A stretch of 64,000 bases of DNA from UBA6623 sp965238125 (GTDB lineage: Bacteria; Acidobacteriota; Terriglobia; Bryobacterales; UBA6623): positions 5,394,001 to 5,458,000 of the forward strand of contig OZ250179.1 of the NCBI GenBank assembly GCA_965238125.1. Direction: 5' to 3'. Positions within the stretch are counted from its first letter, which is position 1, and the number at the start of each line of letters is the position of its first letter. Shown here piece by piece: positions 1-7,641 of this stretch. Below the pieces are notes generated by a model. That model made no database searches and was not told the origin of the DNA. It saw only the letters and a list, made by a program, of their open reading frames with translations. The translations under genes were made by a program, and so were the position numbers.

Positions 1-171
1 TCAGACGCCTGGCGGTTTCGGACTGATTGAGTCCTTCATCGAGCAAACGCATCGCTTCGAAACGGCGTTTCTCCAATGCTTCGAAATCGCGGCGCTTTCC
101 TTTCGGTGTTCCCATACATAAGAATACGTACGGCAACACCAAAAAATGTCACTCTATTTTGCGAGACTCAA
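1..171 (-). mobile_element. IS630-family element, partial (transposase 5' end and terminal repeat)
   Basis: This is the 5' end of an IS630-type element running off the left window edge. Read on the minus strand it starts with a terminal repeat (TTGAGTCTCGCAAAATA, outer end at 171, followed by the TA target dinucleotide at 172-173). It then enters a transposase reading frame starting at 117 (MGTPKGKRRDFEALEKRR). It matches the complete copy at 29818-30911 almost base for base; one difference is visible in the leader. The two copies are in opposite orientation about 29.6 kb apart. Only the helix-turn-helix part of the transposase is inside the window. Confidence 0.9.
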
Positions 172-181
172 TAGGACCCTC

Positions 182-232
182 CCCGACGTGGCGCACGGCT
201 CCAGGCGTGCCGTGTCGGCATTCGTGCCGACA
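182..232 (+). repeat. Dispersed hairpin element, copy 1
   Basis: A conserved core (CCCGACGTGGCGC...TCCAGGC.TGCC) is followed by a perfect 8-bp hairpin, TGTCGGCA-TTCG-TGCCGACA (213-232). The same architecture recurs at 1653-1703 and, inverted, at 60097-60146 with different hairpin arms. It lies downstream of the glycerate kinase gene. The remaining bases from 172 to 310 hold no recognisable gene. Confidence 0.7.
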
Positions 233-310
233 TGTCTTCCTCTCCGCGGCCTCCAGGTGCGTTCCCAAGCCGAATGCCGCCGCGGCACGCAAGAACGCGC
301 GCAACGCGAG

Positions 311-1609
311 CTACCAGGCGACCAGTGCCCGTAAGTCGCGGACGTTGTTTCCCGTCGGGCCGGTCATCAAAAGGTCGTCAAGTTTTTCGAAGAAGTGAAA
401 GGAGTCCGAGCGTCGCTCGTAGTCGTCGGCCTCGATGCCGGCCGCTCGCGCCCTTGCGATCGTCTCGCCGTCGGCCACCGCGCCCGCGGCCGGTGAGTTG
501 CCGTCGACGCCGTCGGTGCCGGCGCTGATCACGGCGATGTTTTGCCCCGCGATGCGGCGGGCGCAGGAAAGTACGAACGCTTGGTTGCGGCCGCCCATGC
601 CGTCTCCGGTCACTGGTACGCTCAACTCGCCGCCGGTCAGCAAGGCGACGGTCTTGCCCGGGTGAGCTTGCCGCAGGCCCTCCACCCGCCCGACAAGATG
701 CTCGACGGCCTTCTCGTAAGGCCAATCGTCGACCGAAAGATCTTCCTCGACGACCCAGCCGCGCGAGGCGGCTTCGCCATGCAGCGCGTCCACGCCGTCT
801 TGGTTCGCGAGCAAGTCGTGCCAACTGCTGTGAGCGAACTTTTCGCCGCCCGGTTTGGGGGTTTCCCGAATCGTGCCTTCGTCGAATAGGCGACGAATCG
901 AGGCCGGAAAGCGCTCAAGCAACCCGAGCCGTTGGGCCAACTCTCGGCAATCCTCAACAGTCGATTCGTCGGGCATGGTCGGCCCCGAGGCAACGGTCGA
1001 CGGCTGGTCGGCCGGCACGTCGGAGACGTACAACGTCATCTGCCTCGCCGGGTCGGCCCGCTCGGCCAAGCGGCCGCCCTTGATCGCGGAGAAATGCTTG
1101 CGCAGGACGTTCATCTCGACGATATTGGCTCCGCAAGTCACCAGCAGGCGAAAGAATTCGCGACTGTCTTCGAGCGAGATGCCGTCGGCAATCGGCCGCT
1201 CACAAATCGCCGATCCGCCGCCCGACAGCAAGTACACCACCAAGTCCTCGGGGCGAAGATCGCTGACCAGCTCGAGAACGACCGAGGCCGCCCGGAAGCT
1301 CTCGGCGTTGGGGTAAGGGTGCCCGCCGGTGTAGTGGAGAAAGTAGGGCAATTCACGCTCGGGCGCAACCGAGCTGACGACCACGCCGGAGACGACGCGA
1401 GGCTCGACAATAGCGACGACTTGCTCGGCCATTCGCAACGCGGCCTTGCCGATCGAGACGCAGATCACCTTGCGGCACGCAGAGAGATCGACGCGCTCGT
1501 CGCCGACCGTGAGGATGTTGTCGCGGCAGGTAATGCGGCGAGGCATCACCTTGTCAAGCGACAAGCTGTCGAGAGTGCGGAGAAAAATGTCGCGAAGATC
1601 GGCTTTCAC
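311..1609 (-). CDS. Glycerate 2-kinase (MOFRL family)
   Basis: A cytosolic ATP-dependent glycerate kinase of the GckA/TtuD (MOFRL) family, which converts D-glycerate to 2-phosphoglycerate. It is 432 residues, normal for the family. Visible signatures are the N-terminal SIGKAALRMA segment, LLSGGGSAICERP near residue 130, the NVLRKHFSAIKGGRLA stretch, YVSDVPADQPSTVASGPT, and the C-terminal MOFRL-type GGRNQAFVL and ISAGTDGVDG motifs. The 2-hydroxyacid dehydrogenase gene lies upstream on the same strand, and a tartronate-semialdehyde-reductase-like gene is divergent beyond it. Together they suggest glyoxylate/hydroxypyruvate salvage into glycolysis. The family is clear; the pathway assignment is inference. 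Confidence 0.93.
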   Translation of the reverse strand: MKADLRDIFLRTLDSLSLDKVMPRRITCRDNILTVGDERVDLSACRKVICVSIGKAALRMAEQVVAIVEPRVVSGVVVSSVAPERELPYFLHYTGGHPYPNAESFRAASVVLELVSDLRPEDLVVYLLSGGGSAICERPIADGISLEDSREFFRLLVTCGANIVEMNVLRKHFSAIKGGRLAERADPARQMTLYVSDVPADQPSTVASGPTMPDESTVEDCRELAQRLGLLERFPASIRRLFDEGTIRETPKPGGEKFAHSSWHDLLANQDGVDALHGEAASRGWVVEEDLSVDDWPYEKAVEHLVGRVEGLRQAHPGKTVALLTGGELSVPVTGDGMGGRNQAFVLSCARRIAGQNIAVISAGTDGVDGNSPAAGAVADGETIARARAAGIEADDYERRSDSFHFFEKLDDLLMTGPTGNNVRDLRALVAW

Positions 1610-1652
1610 GAATTTTCACCAGCCTCGATTCCGACCTCGATGGCTGGCGCCC

Positions 1653-1703
1653 CCCGACGTGGCGCGAGCCTCCAGGCTTGCCTCGAACCGATTCATCGGT
1701 TCG
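1653..1703 (+). repeat. Dispersed hairpin element, copy 2
   Basis: It has the same core as copy 1 (CCCGACGTGGCGC.AGCCTCCAGGCTTGCC) followed by the hairpin CGAACCGA-TTCA-TCGGTTCG. It lies between the glycerate kinase start and the hydroxyacid dehydrogenase stop, so it sits inside a co-directional gene pair. Confidence 0.75.
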
Positions 1704-1707
1704 TTTC

Positions 1708-2691
1708 CTACGCCTCGTCCGCAAACAGCGCGCGATTCACAAGATTCGGCGGACGCTGCCCGTCGAGGGCCGCCAAGGCGCTTTCGGCGGCCATCATGCA
1801 CATCTTTCGCCGCGTCGCCGTCGAGGCGCTGGCGATATGAGGCGTCACGACGACATTTTCGAGCTTCAGCAAGCGCGGCTCGACACGCGGTTCGTTTTCG
1901 AAAACATCGAGGCCCGCCGCGGCGATTTCTCCATGCTCGAGGGCCTCGGCCAGCGCGGCTTCATCGACCACGGGCCCGTGGGAGGTGTTGATCAGCACGG
2001 CCGTTTTCTTCATGAGCGAGAATTGCGGCCCGCTGATCAAATGCCGCGTCTGGGGCATCAACGGCACATGGACGCTGACGAAATCCGCTTCCCCGAGCAG
2101 CGTTTCGAGCGACCTGAAAGTAAGGCCAAGCTCTTGCTCGATTTCGTCGGGTGCGCGGACCGCGTCGTGATAGACAACCTTCATCTCGAAGCCACGCGCC
2201 CGGCGACTCAACGCCCGCCCGATGCGACCCATCCCCAGGATGCCCAGCGTGGCGTGATGAAGATCGACGCCGCAAAACTGATCGATGCCCCAGCCGCGCC
2301 ACTTGCCGGCGCGCAAAAACCTCTCCGCCTCGCCCACCCGCCGCGCCGCGGCCGCGAGCAGAGTGAAGGCCAGGTCGGCCGTCGTCTCGGTCAGCACCTC
2401 CGGCGTATTCGTCACCCCGATGCCGCGCCTCGTCGCCGCCGCGAGGTCGATATTATCGAAGCCGACAGCGACGTTCGAGATGACTTTCAGCCGCGGCAGA
2501 GCGGCCATGACCTCGTCGGAAAAGCGGTCGGTCAATTGGCTAACGACACCGTCTTTGTCGGCCAGGTGCTCAAGCAGTTCCTTGGGCGGGTAACTCTCGT
2601 CGGATTCGTGATATTCGATCTCGGCGCGCTCGCGAAGGTACTCCACGGCCTCGGTGTAGATGCGTTTCGAGATCAGCACACGCGGCGGCAT
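1708..2691 (-). CDS. D-isomer-specific 2-hydroxyacid dehydrogenase (glyoxylate/hydroxypyruvate reductase type) with Arg-to-His change
   Basis: A cytosolic NAD(P)-dependent dehydrogenase related to glyoxylate reductase GyaR and GRHPR, 327 residues. The Rossmann motif GMGRIG is at residues 153-158. The general-base pair is present as the Glu of ENEP (267) and the His of TPHIAS (285). The third catalytic residue, the substrate-binding Arg of the family motif N-x-x-R-G-x-x-V-D, is replaced: the protein reads INTSHGPVVDE with His at 238, codon CAC. This could mean altered substrate preference or loss of activity. The gene is co-oriented with the glycerate kinase and divergent from the next gene. 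Confidence 0.92.
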   Translation of the reverse strand: MPPRVLISKRIYTEAVEYLRERAEIEYHESDESYPPKELLEHLADKDGVVSQLTDRFSDEVMAALPRLKVISNVAVGFDNIDLAAATRRGIGVTNTPEVLTETTADLAFTLLAAAARRVGEAERFLRAGKWRGWGIDQFCGVDLHHATLGILGMGRIGRALSRRARGFEMKVVYHDAVRAPDEIEQELGLTFRSLETLLGEADFVSVHVPLMPQTRHLISGPQFSLMKKTAVLINTSHGPVVDEAALAEALEHGEIAAAGLDVFENEPRVEPRLLKLENVVVTPHIASASTATRRKMCMMAAESALAALDGQRPPNLVNRALFADEA

Positions 2692-2704
2692 GACGCGTAC
2701 GCCA

Positions 2705-2734
2705 TTGTCTCACAGGGTTTTGAAGGCGTACAAT
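2705..2734 (+). promoter_or_regulatory. Sigma70-like promoter of the downstream reductase
   Basis: TTGTCT (2705-2710) and TACAAT (2729-2734) are separated by 18 bp, about 28 bp upstream of the start codon at 2762. A purine-rich ribosome site (AAAAGGACGG) lies between. The position in the divergent gap fits expression of the rightward gene. Confidence 0.55.
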
Positions 2735-2761
2735 TGAAAACTTCAGGAGAAAAGGACGGAT

Positions 2762-3652
2762 ATGGCAAAACTTGGATTTCTCGGACTTGGCTTGATGGGC
2801 TATCCGATGGCGCGCAACTTGCTCGACGCGGGCCACGAGGTGGCGCTGTGGAGCCACACATCTTCGAAGGCCCGCCGCTTGGCGAAGAGCCACAAAGGCG
2901 TCTTTTGCAAGACTCCGAAAGAGGTCGGCAAGTTCGCCGATTGCATCTTCCTGTGCGTCGGCAACTCGGAGATGTCCGAGGAAGTTTTGCTGGGCGCCGA
3001 CGGCGTCATCAAGGGCGTTCGCAAGGGTAATGTCGTCGCCGATTGCAGCACGATTGCCCCGACCCTGGCGCGCAAGATGGCCGCGCGTTTCGAGAAGAAG
3101 GGCGCTTTCTTTCTCGACGCGCCCTGCACCGGCTCAACCCCGGGCGCCGAGGGCGGCACGCTTACCTTCATGGTGGGAGGCCGCAAGAAAGTCTTCGAAA
3201 GCGCGCGCGAGAACTTTCTCCCCATGGGCAAGACGCTGTTCTATTGCGGCAAACAGGGCATGGGACTGCATGCCAAGCTTTCGCAAAACCTCGTCCTTTG
3301 CAATATGATGCAGGGCTTCATCGAGGGCATGGTGCTGGCGAAGAAAGCCGGCGTCAATCCCAAGTTGATGTTCGAGGTGCTCGACAAGAGCGCCGCCAAA
3401 GCCGGCCTCATCAGCTTCAAGGCCCCCTATATCTTCAAGCGCGATTTCGAAGCGACTTTCCCGCTCAAGTGGATGCACAAGGACATCGGTCTGATGCTCG
3501 ACTCGGGCCGCGAAATGAACGTTCCGCTGCCCTCGACCTCGTTGGTCCATCAACTTTTCGGAGCAAGCATCGCCAACGGCCAGGGGGACGAAGATTTCTG
3601 CTCGGCCATCAAGCTGCTCGAGCAGTGGGCCGACGTCGAAGTGAAGGCGTAG
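2762..3652 (+). CDS. 3-hydroxyisobutyrate dehydrogenase family (tartronate semialdehyde reductase-like)
   Basis: A 296-residue beta-hydroxyacid dehydrogenase of the HIBADH/GarR family, expected to be a cytosolic NAD(P)-dependent reductase or dehydrogenase of a small 3-hydroxyacid. Motifs seen: dinucleotide-binding GLGLMG (8-13), the substrate segment DAPCTGSTPGAEGGTL (119-134), and the catalytic lysine in GLHAKLSQN (Lys172, Asn176). The neighbouring glycerate kinase and hydroxypyruvate-reductase-like genes make tartronate semialdehyde to glycerate an attractive reaction, but other substrates (3-hydroxyisobutyrate, succinic semialdehyde) cannot be excluded from sequence. Confidence 0.9.
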   Translation: MAKLGFLGLGLMGYPMARNLLDAGHEVALWSHTSSKARRLAKSHKGVFCKTPKEVGKFADCIFLCVGNSEMSEEVLLGADGVIKGVRKGNVVADCSTIAPTLARKMAARFEKKGAFFLDAPCTGSTPGAEGGTLTFMVGGRKKVFESARENFLPMGKTLFYCGKQGMGLHAKLSQNLVLCNMMQGFIEGMVLAKKAGVNPKLMFEVLDKSAAKAGLISFKAPYIFKRDFEATFPLKWMHKDIGLMLDSGREMNVPLPSTSLVHQLFGASIANGQGDEDFCSAIKLLEQWADVEVKA

Positions 3653-3735
3653 CCCCTCGGGGAACGGCGGACGGCCGCAAGCAAGAAACCGGGCGGTAAG
3701 AGCACCTGTCGCTACCTGGAGCATGCATCGGTAGC

Positions 3736-3789
3736 GACAAACACTCGTGTTTGTCCTAGTCCACAGTTGAGACAAGCTCTCAGCTTGTC
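3736..3789 (+). repeat. Double-palindrome repeat, copy 1
   Basis: Two adjacent palindromes: GACAAACAC-TC-GTGTTTGTC (3736-3755) and GACAAGCT-CTC-AGCTTGTC (3771-3789). An inverted copy of the whole unit is at 5472-5525, so the pair brackets the higA and tlpA-like genes. The gap 3653-3826 holds nothing else recognisable. Confidence 0.8.
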
Positions 3790-3826
3790 TCCGCTTGGGC
3801 GCTGCACCCCCAACCCGCCTTTCAGG

Positions 3827-4123
3827 TCAGAGTGCCGCGGGCGGCACGTAGCGCTCAACGTGGATCTCGTGCTCGTGCCGGCGGGCCTGCGCTAGGTCAT
3901 GGGATGCCTGCAAACGCAGCCATTGACCGGCATTCGACCAGCCGATTTTCTCCAGTCGAATCGCCATGTCCGGTGATATGCCGGATTTCTCGTTCACCAG
4001 GTTGTTGAGCGTCTGCCGAGTTACGGCGAGCAGCTTCGCGGCCCGTGTCACGGTAAGGCCCAGAGGCTCAATACAGTCTTGCCGGATAATGCGGCCCGGG
4101 TGGGGAGGGTTTTTCATCGGCAT
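3827..4123 (-). CDS. higA: HigA/VapI-family antitoxin, orphan
   Basis: A 98-residue XRE-type DNA-binding protein of the HigA family. It opens with the characteristic NPPHPGRIIRQDCIEPLGLTVTRAAKLLAVTRQTL, followed by NLVNEKSGISPDMAIRLEKIGWSNAGQWLRLQASHDL. In the usual HigBA pair a RelE-fold toxin gene lies just upstream. Here only 55 bp separate it from the tlpA-like gene, and no HigB-like frame is visible on either side, so the antitoxin appears solitary. It may act as a stand-alone repressor or be the relic of a lost module. Confidence 0.88.
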   Translation of the reverse strand: MPMKNPPHPGRIIRQDCIEPLGLTVTRAAKLLAVTRQTLNNLVNEKSGISPDMAIRLEKIGWSNAGQWLRLQASHDLAQARRHEHEIHVERYVPPAAL

Positions 4124-4178
4124 GGCGAGTCTTCCTTATCGGTTTGTGTCGTTCGTTGGCTAGTGATAATCGCCGGTC

Positions 4179-5393
4179 TTACCGTATCCCGACCTTGGCC
4201 AGCTCCGCGCGCAGGCGTTCGTCCGGGTGTAGCCCCACCAGGTAGGATGCGATTTTGCCTTCGCGGTCGATGATCACCAGCGTCGGCAGCGAACCCACGA
4301 AGTACCGTTGCGAAACCCGCGCGCCGCGATCGACGAGACTCGGGAAGCGGTAGCCCTGTTGCTCGAAAAAGGGCCGCGAGCGCCGCTCGGGTTCGGCGTT
4401 GACTCCTAACACAACCAGGCCCTGCTCACCGAACTCATCGGCCAGCGCCTCGACATGGGGCAAATCAATACGGCAGGGCTTGCACCAGGTGGCCCAGAAG
4501 TCGAGCAAGACGACTTTCCCGGCCAGCTCTTCGAGGCCGTAGGTCTTGCCGGAGAAATCGCGCAATGAGAAATCGGGGGCAGGTTGGTCTGTAAGCCGGG
4601 ATACGAGGCTTGACGTGGCGCCGAATTGCTCAACCAGTTCCGCGTCCGGCGGAGGCTCGAACGTGAACGTCTCGACGGGGACCGCATCGCTGACGACCGC
4701 CGTCCGAAAACGGATCGTCTGCCGGACTTTGATCGGATTCTTCATGTCGGGCTTCCGCATGGAGGCCGTGGAAACCTCGCGCAACACCAGCCCGACGTTG
4801 CGATCGATCCAATACTTGCGCCAAAGCCGGCCGTGCGCCACCCCGGGCGGCGTGTCATAGACCGCCTCGATCGTGACTTGCGTGCCGGCCGGCCGATCGG
4901 GGTCGGGGACCACCCGAGCCTCGCGCAGGCGTGTCGCCGCGCCCGCGTAGCGTTGTGTGTAACGGCGCGCCGACTTGCGGGGGTCGAGCCTTGGGGGACC
5001 GTTTTCGCCGCGGGCGGCGGCAAACGGATCTTCACTGCGCCGTGTGTACTGCTTCAGTCGCGGCGAGTACATCCAGGTGGCCGAGCCGTCGAAGACCGCC
5101 ACGCCCTCGTTGCCGCGGCTGAACATGCCGAATCGCGCGCGCCCGTCCGCGTCGATTGCCGTTACGTAGCGCGTTTCGGTCGTTTGCTCGAAATCTTGCG
5201 AGACGGTCTCGGTTTTCTCCAGAGCTTCGAAGAAGAAGCGGTCGAGATCGGTATAGGTTTGGGCAACGCGCTCCAGCAGCAACCGCGCTTCGTCTTGCTG
5301 TGGCGCGGTTGCGGGCGATTGCGCGAGCGCGGCCGGCAGCAGGAGCAGCGCCAAGCCGGGCGGCAAGAGTCGGCGGAAGAGCGGGCGCTTCAT
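4179..5393 (-). CDS. Secreted TlpA-type thioredoxin with N-terminal LolA/DUF2092-like domain
   Basis: A 404-residue exported protein. Residues 1-25 form a Sec signal peptide (MKRPLFRRLLPPGLALLLLP..ALAQ). Residues 35-260 look like the lipoprotein-carrier-like DUF2092 fold seen in front of thioredoxins (for example the AVFDGSATWMYSPRLKQY stretch). Residues 270-404 are a TlpA/ResA thioredoxin with active site WATWCKPC (Cys304, Cys307) and the cis-proline loop GSLPTLVIIDREGKI. The expected role is extracytoplasmic disulfide exchange. It lies upstream of higA on the same strand, and the pair is enclosed by inverted copies of the double-palindrome repeat. Confidence 0.9.
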   Translation of the reverse strand: MKRPLFRRLLPPGLALLLLPAALAQSPATAPQQDEARLLLERVAQTYTDLDRFFFEALEKTETVSQDFEQTTETRYVTAIDADGRARFGMFSRGNEGVAVFDGSATWMYSPRLKQYTRRSEDPFAAARGENGPPRLDPRKSARRYTQRYAGAATRLREARVVPDPDRPAGTQVTIEAVYDTPPGVAHGRLWRKYWIDRNVGLVLREVSTASMRKPDMKNPIKVRQTIRFRTAVVSDAVPVETFTFEPPPDAELVEQFGATSSLVSRLTDQPAPDFSLRDFSGKTYGLEELAGKVVLLDFWATWCKPCRIDLPHVEALADEFGEQGLVVLGVNAEPERRSRPFFEQQGYRFPSLVDRGARVSQRYFVGSLPTLVIIDREGKIASYLVGLHPDERLRAELAKVGIR

Positions 5394-5471
5394 GGGGAAG
5401 ATGAGCTTACGTGACCATGATAGCCTGGTGGTGTTTTATTGGCTTGAACCGTGGTGTGGGCCCCGTACCAA

Positions 5472-5525
5472 GACAAGCTGAGAGCTTGTCCTGACTGTCA
5501 ACTAGGACAAACACGAGTGTTTGTC
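5472..5525 (-). repeat. Double-palindrome repeat, copy 2 (inverted)
   Basis: GACAAGCT-GAG-AGCTTGTC (5472-5490) and GACAAACAC-GA-GTGTTTGTC (5506-5525), in inverted order and orientation relative to 3736-3789. The spacer between the palindromes (ctagt..cagt type) is also related. Confidence 0.8.
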
Positions 5526-5583
5526 GCTACCGAGCAGGCTTCGGGATAGCGGAAGGTGACGCCATCCGGGCTAGACTTTGGAT

Positions 5584-6207
5584 ATGTTCTGGTGGATCGT
5601 GATCGCGCTGGTCGTGTCCGCCGCGGTGATCTACGCCTATCGAGAGGATCAGCGCGACAGCCGCCAGCTCGCCGCTCTATTCGCGGGTCTCGCTGAAAAG
5701 TACGGGGGGCAGGTGGAATCGGGTGGTTGGTTGTATTTTCCACGACTACGTTTCGAACTCGGGGGCCGGCGCTGCTTGCTGACGGCGATGGCGACCGACG
5801 GCTCCGAGGGCGGGTCCCCTTTCACCTCGATGAAGCTGGAGTTGCCGAGCGATTCGGGGGAGACAATTCGCATCCGGCCGGTGTCGGCGGTTTCGAAGCA
5901 TGTCGATGTTGCGGCCCTATTCGAGGGGCGCTTATCGACCGGAGACCGGGATTTCGATGAGGCGTTTCACGTTAAGGGAAGCAGTCAAGTCGTTGTCTCC
6001 GGTCTGCTTGGCGCCGATGTCCGTCGGCAATTGCTCTCGTCACGGGCATTGCGGTTCGAGGCGCACGTGGAGGGCGCCAAGATCGCCGTCACGATGGACG
6101 GCATCGCGCGGTCGGCGGAGGATCTTGAAGCGCTGATCGAAACCGCCCGGCTACTGGCCGACCACCGCCCGGGGACAGTCGCTCTCCATGAGTCGACGGA
6201 TTCTTAA
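5584..6207 (+). CDS. Conserved-looking membrane-anchored protein of unknown function
   Basis: A 207-residue protein that I do not assign to a family. One N-terminal membrane segment (residues 2-19, FWWIVIALVVSAAVIYAY) is followed by a soluble domain rich in beta-strand patterns, with no cysteine-rich or catalytic motif. The frame is open from a TTG at 5578; ATG 5584 is preferred because it puts the membrane segment at the very start. The gene is divergent from the tlpA-like gene and convergent with the M20 peptidase. Confidence 0.7.
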   Translation: MFWWIVIALVVSAAVIYAYREDQRDSRQLAALFAGLAEKYGGQVESGGWLYFPRLRFELGGRRCLLTAMATDGSEGGSPFTSMKLELPSDSGETIRIRPVSAVSKHVDVAALFEGRLSTGDRDFDEAFHVKGSSQVVVSGLLGADVRRQLLSSRALRFEAHVEGAKIAVTMDGIARSAEDLEALIETARLLADHRPGTVALHESTDS

Positions 6208-6271
6208 TGCCGCCATGAATAAGGGAGTCGGCGGGTGGGAAGAGCGTCCGCGGGCTTGCCTCCCGGGGCTG

Positions 6272-7582
6272 CTACTCTTTCCCCGTGCCGGGGGCGGGGT
6301 CCGAGGCCGTGCCCAACTCTTCGGTCAACAGCAGCGATAGAGCCAGAACGATTCTCCGCAGGCCGATTTCGCGGCCTTCGGGGTGAAACCACTCAGCGGG
6401 CGTGTGGGCGTTGCCGCCGCGACCGCCTGCGCCGATCGCGGCCGCGGGCAGTCCCATGGCGAGCGGGACATTGGCGTCGGTGGAAGCGCAGTCGAGCCGG
6501 GCGCGGATGCCCAGGTGGGCGTCGGCGGCGCGGATGACATCCACCACGTAGTTGTCGGCCGACAGCTCGGCCGCGGGACGATGTCCGATTTCGCGGATCT
6601 TGTAACTCGACAGACGCTGCGTGGAGCGGCGGTTTTCGATCTCGACGCCGAGTTTGACGGCGTCTTCGAGCGCGCCGACCAAGTCGTCCATCGTCTGGCG
6701 ACTTTGGGAGCGAATGTCCACTTTGGCGCGGGCCGCCGGCGCAATCGAGTTGACGCCCAGGCCGCCGTCGATGACGCCGACGCTCAACGTCGTGCGGGGC
6801 GAAGCCGGCAAATCGGTGTCGGCCAACGCGGCGACGGTTCTCGCCAGGGCATGCACGGGGTTGGCGGTGCCGAAATCATTCCAACTATGGCCGCCCGAGC
6901 CCTCGATTACAATTTCGAAGCGTCGGCTGCCGAGCGCCTCGGCCGTGATGTGTCCGGTGGAAGCGCCGTCCAGGATCAAGAATGAAGAGATTTCCGACGC
7001 GAACGGCGAAAAGCGGCAGAGGTAGTTCATGCCGTGGAGGTTGCCTTCGCCTTCTTCCGAGACGTTGGCAACGAGTAGGATGTTCCTTTTCGGCTGGATG
7101 CCGCCCGCGGAGGCGGATCTGGAGGGGGCGCGGAAGAGGCGCCCGAGCGCGAGCAACGCGGCCAGGCCGGCGCCGTTGTCGGTGACGCCGGGGCCTTCGA
7201 AAGTGCCGTCTTCGCGGACCGTGATGTCGGAGTCTTGGCGCGGTGCGAGCACGGTATCCATGTGAGCGCTGACGCCGACGAAGGGGAGATCGGATTGGAA
7301 GATGATCGGGACGACGACGTTGCCCGCGTCGTCGAGAGCGGCGGCGTGGCCGAGCTCGCGGAAGGTCTTGACGAGGTGCTCGGCGCGGGCTTGCTCCTGG
7401 AAAGTGGGCGCGGCCACACGACAGATTTCGAGGTGCCAGCGGTCGATCCAGTCTTGCTCGGCGGCTGGAAACAGGAGCCGGGAGCGCATTGTTTCGTGTT
7501 CGGCGAGCGTCTTCGCGGCGGCGGCCAAACCGCGTTGGGCGGTGCCGGAAGACGGGCCGAGAATGCCGTATTTGTGCGCCAC
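6272..7582 (-). CDS. M20-family metallopeptidase (tripeptide aminopeptidase-like)
   Basis: A 436-residue zinc-dependent peptidase of the M20/PepT group. Metal-site motifs are visible in order: SAHMDTV (His, Asp), GPGVTDNGAGL (bridging Asp), NVSEEGEGN (general-base Glu and metal Glu), LDCASTDANV, and the C-terminal metal His in GNAHTPAEWF. The lid/dimerisation domain lies in the middle (SGGHSWNDFGTANPVHAL). It probably cleaves short peptides in the cytosol; no signal peptide is seen. It stands alone, next to an IS1182 insertion. Confidence 0.9.
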   Translation of the reverse strand: MAHKYGILGPSSGTAQRGLAAAAKTLAEHETMRSRLLFPAAEQDWIDRWHLEICRVAAPTFQEQARAEHLVKTFRELGHAAALDDAGNVVVPIIFQSDLPFVGVSAHMDTVLAPRQDSDITVREDGTFEGPGVTDNGAGLAALLALGRLFRAPSRSASAGGIQPKRNILLVANVSEEGEGNLHGMNYLCRFSPFASEISSFLILDGASTGHITAEALGSRRFEIVIEGSGGHSWNDFGTANPVHALARTVAALADTDLPASPRTTLSVGVIDGGLGVNSIAPAARAKVDIRSQSRQTMDDLVGALEDAVKLGVEIENRRSTQRLSSYKIREIGHRPAAELSADNYVVDVIRAADAHLGIRARLDCASTDANVPLAMGLPAAAIGAGGRGGNAHTPAEWFHPEGREIGLRRIVLALSLLLTEELGTASDPAPGTGKE

Positions 7583-7641
7583 GGACCCCCCAGTCTATCA
7601 TCTATCTTGTGGCGGAAATTTGACGCCGTATCCCGGCGGTT

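Noticed and set aside
3827..4123. Complete HigBA toxin-antitoxin module
   Set aside because: No RelE/HigB-like frame is present within 300 bp on either side.
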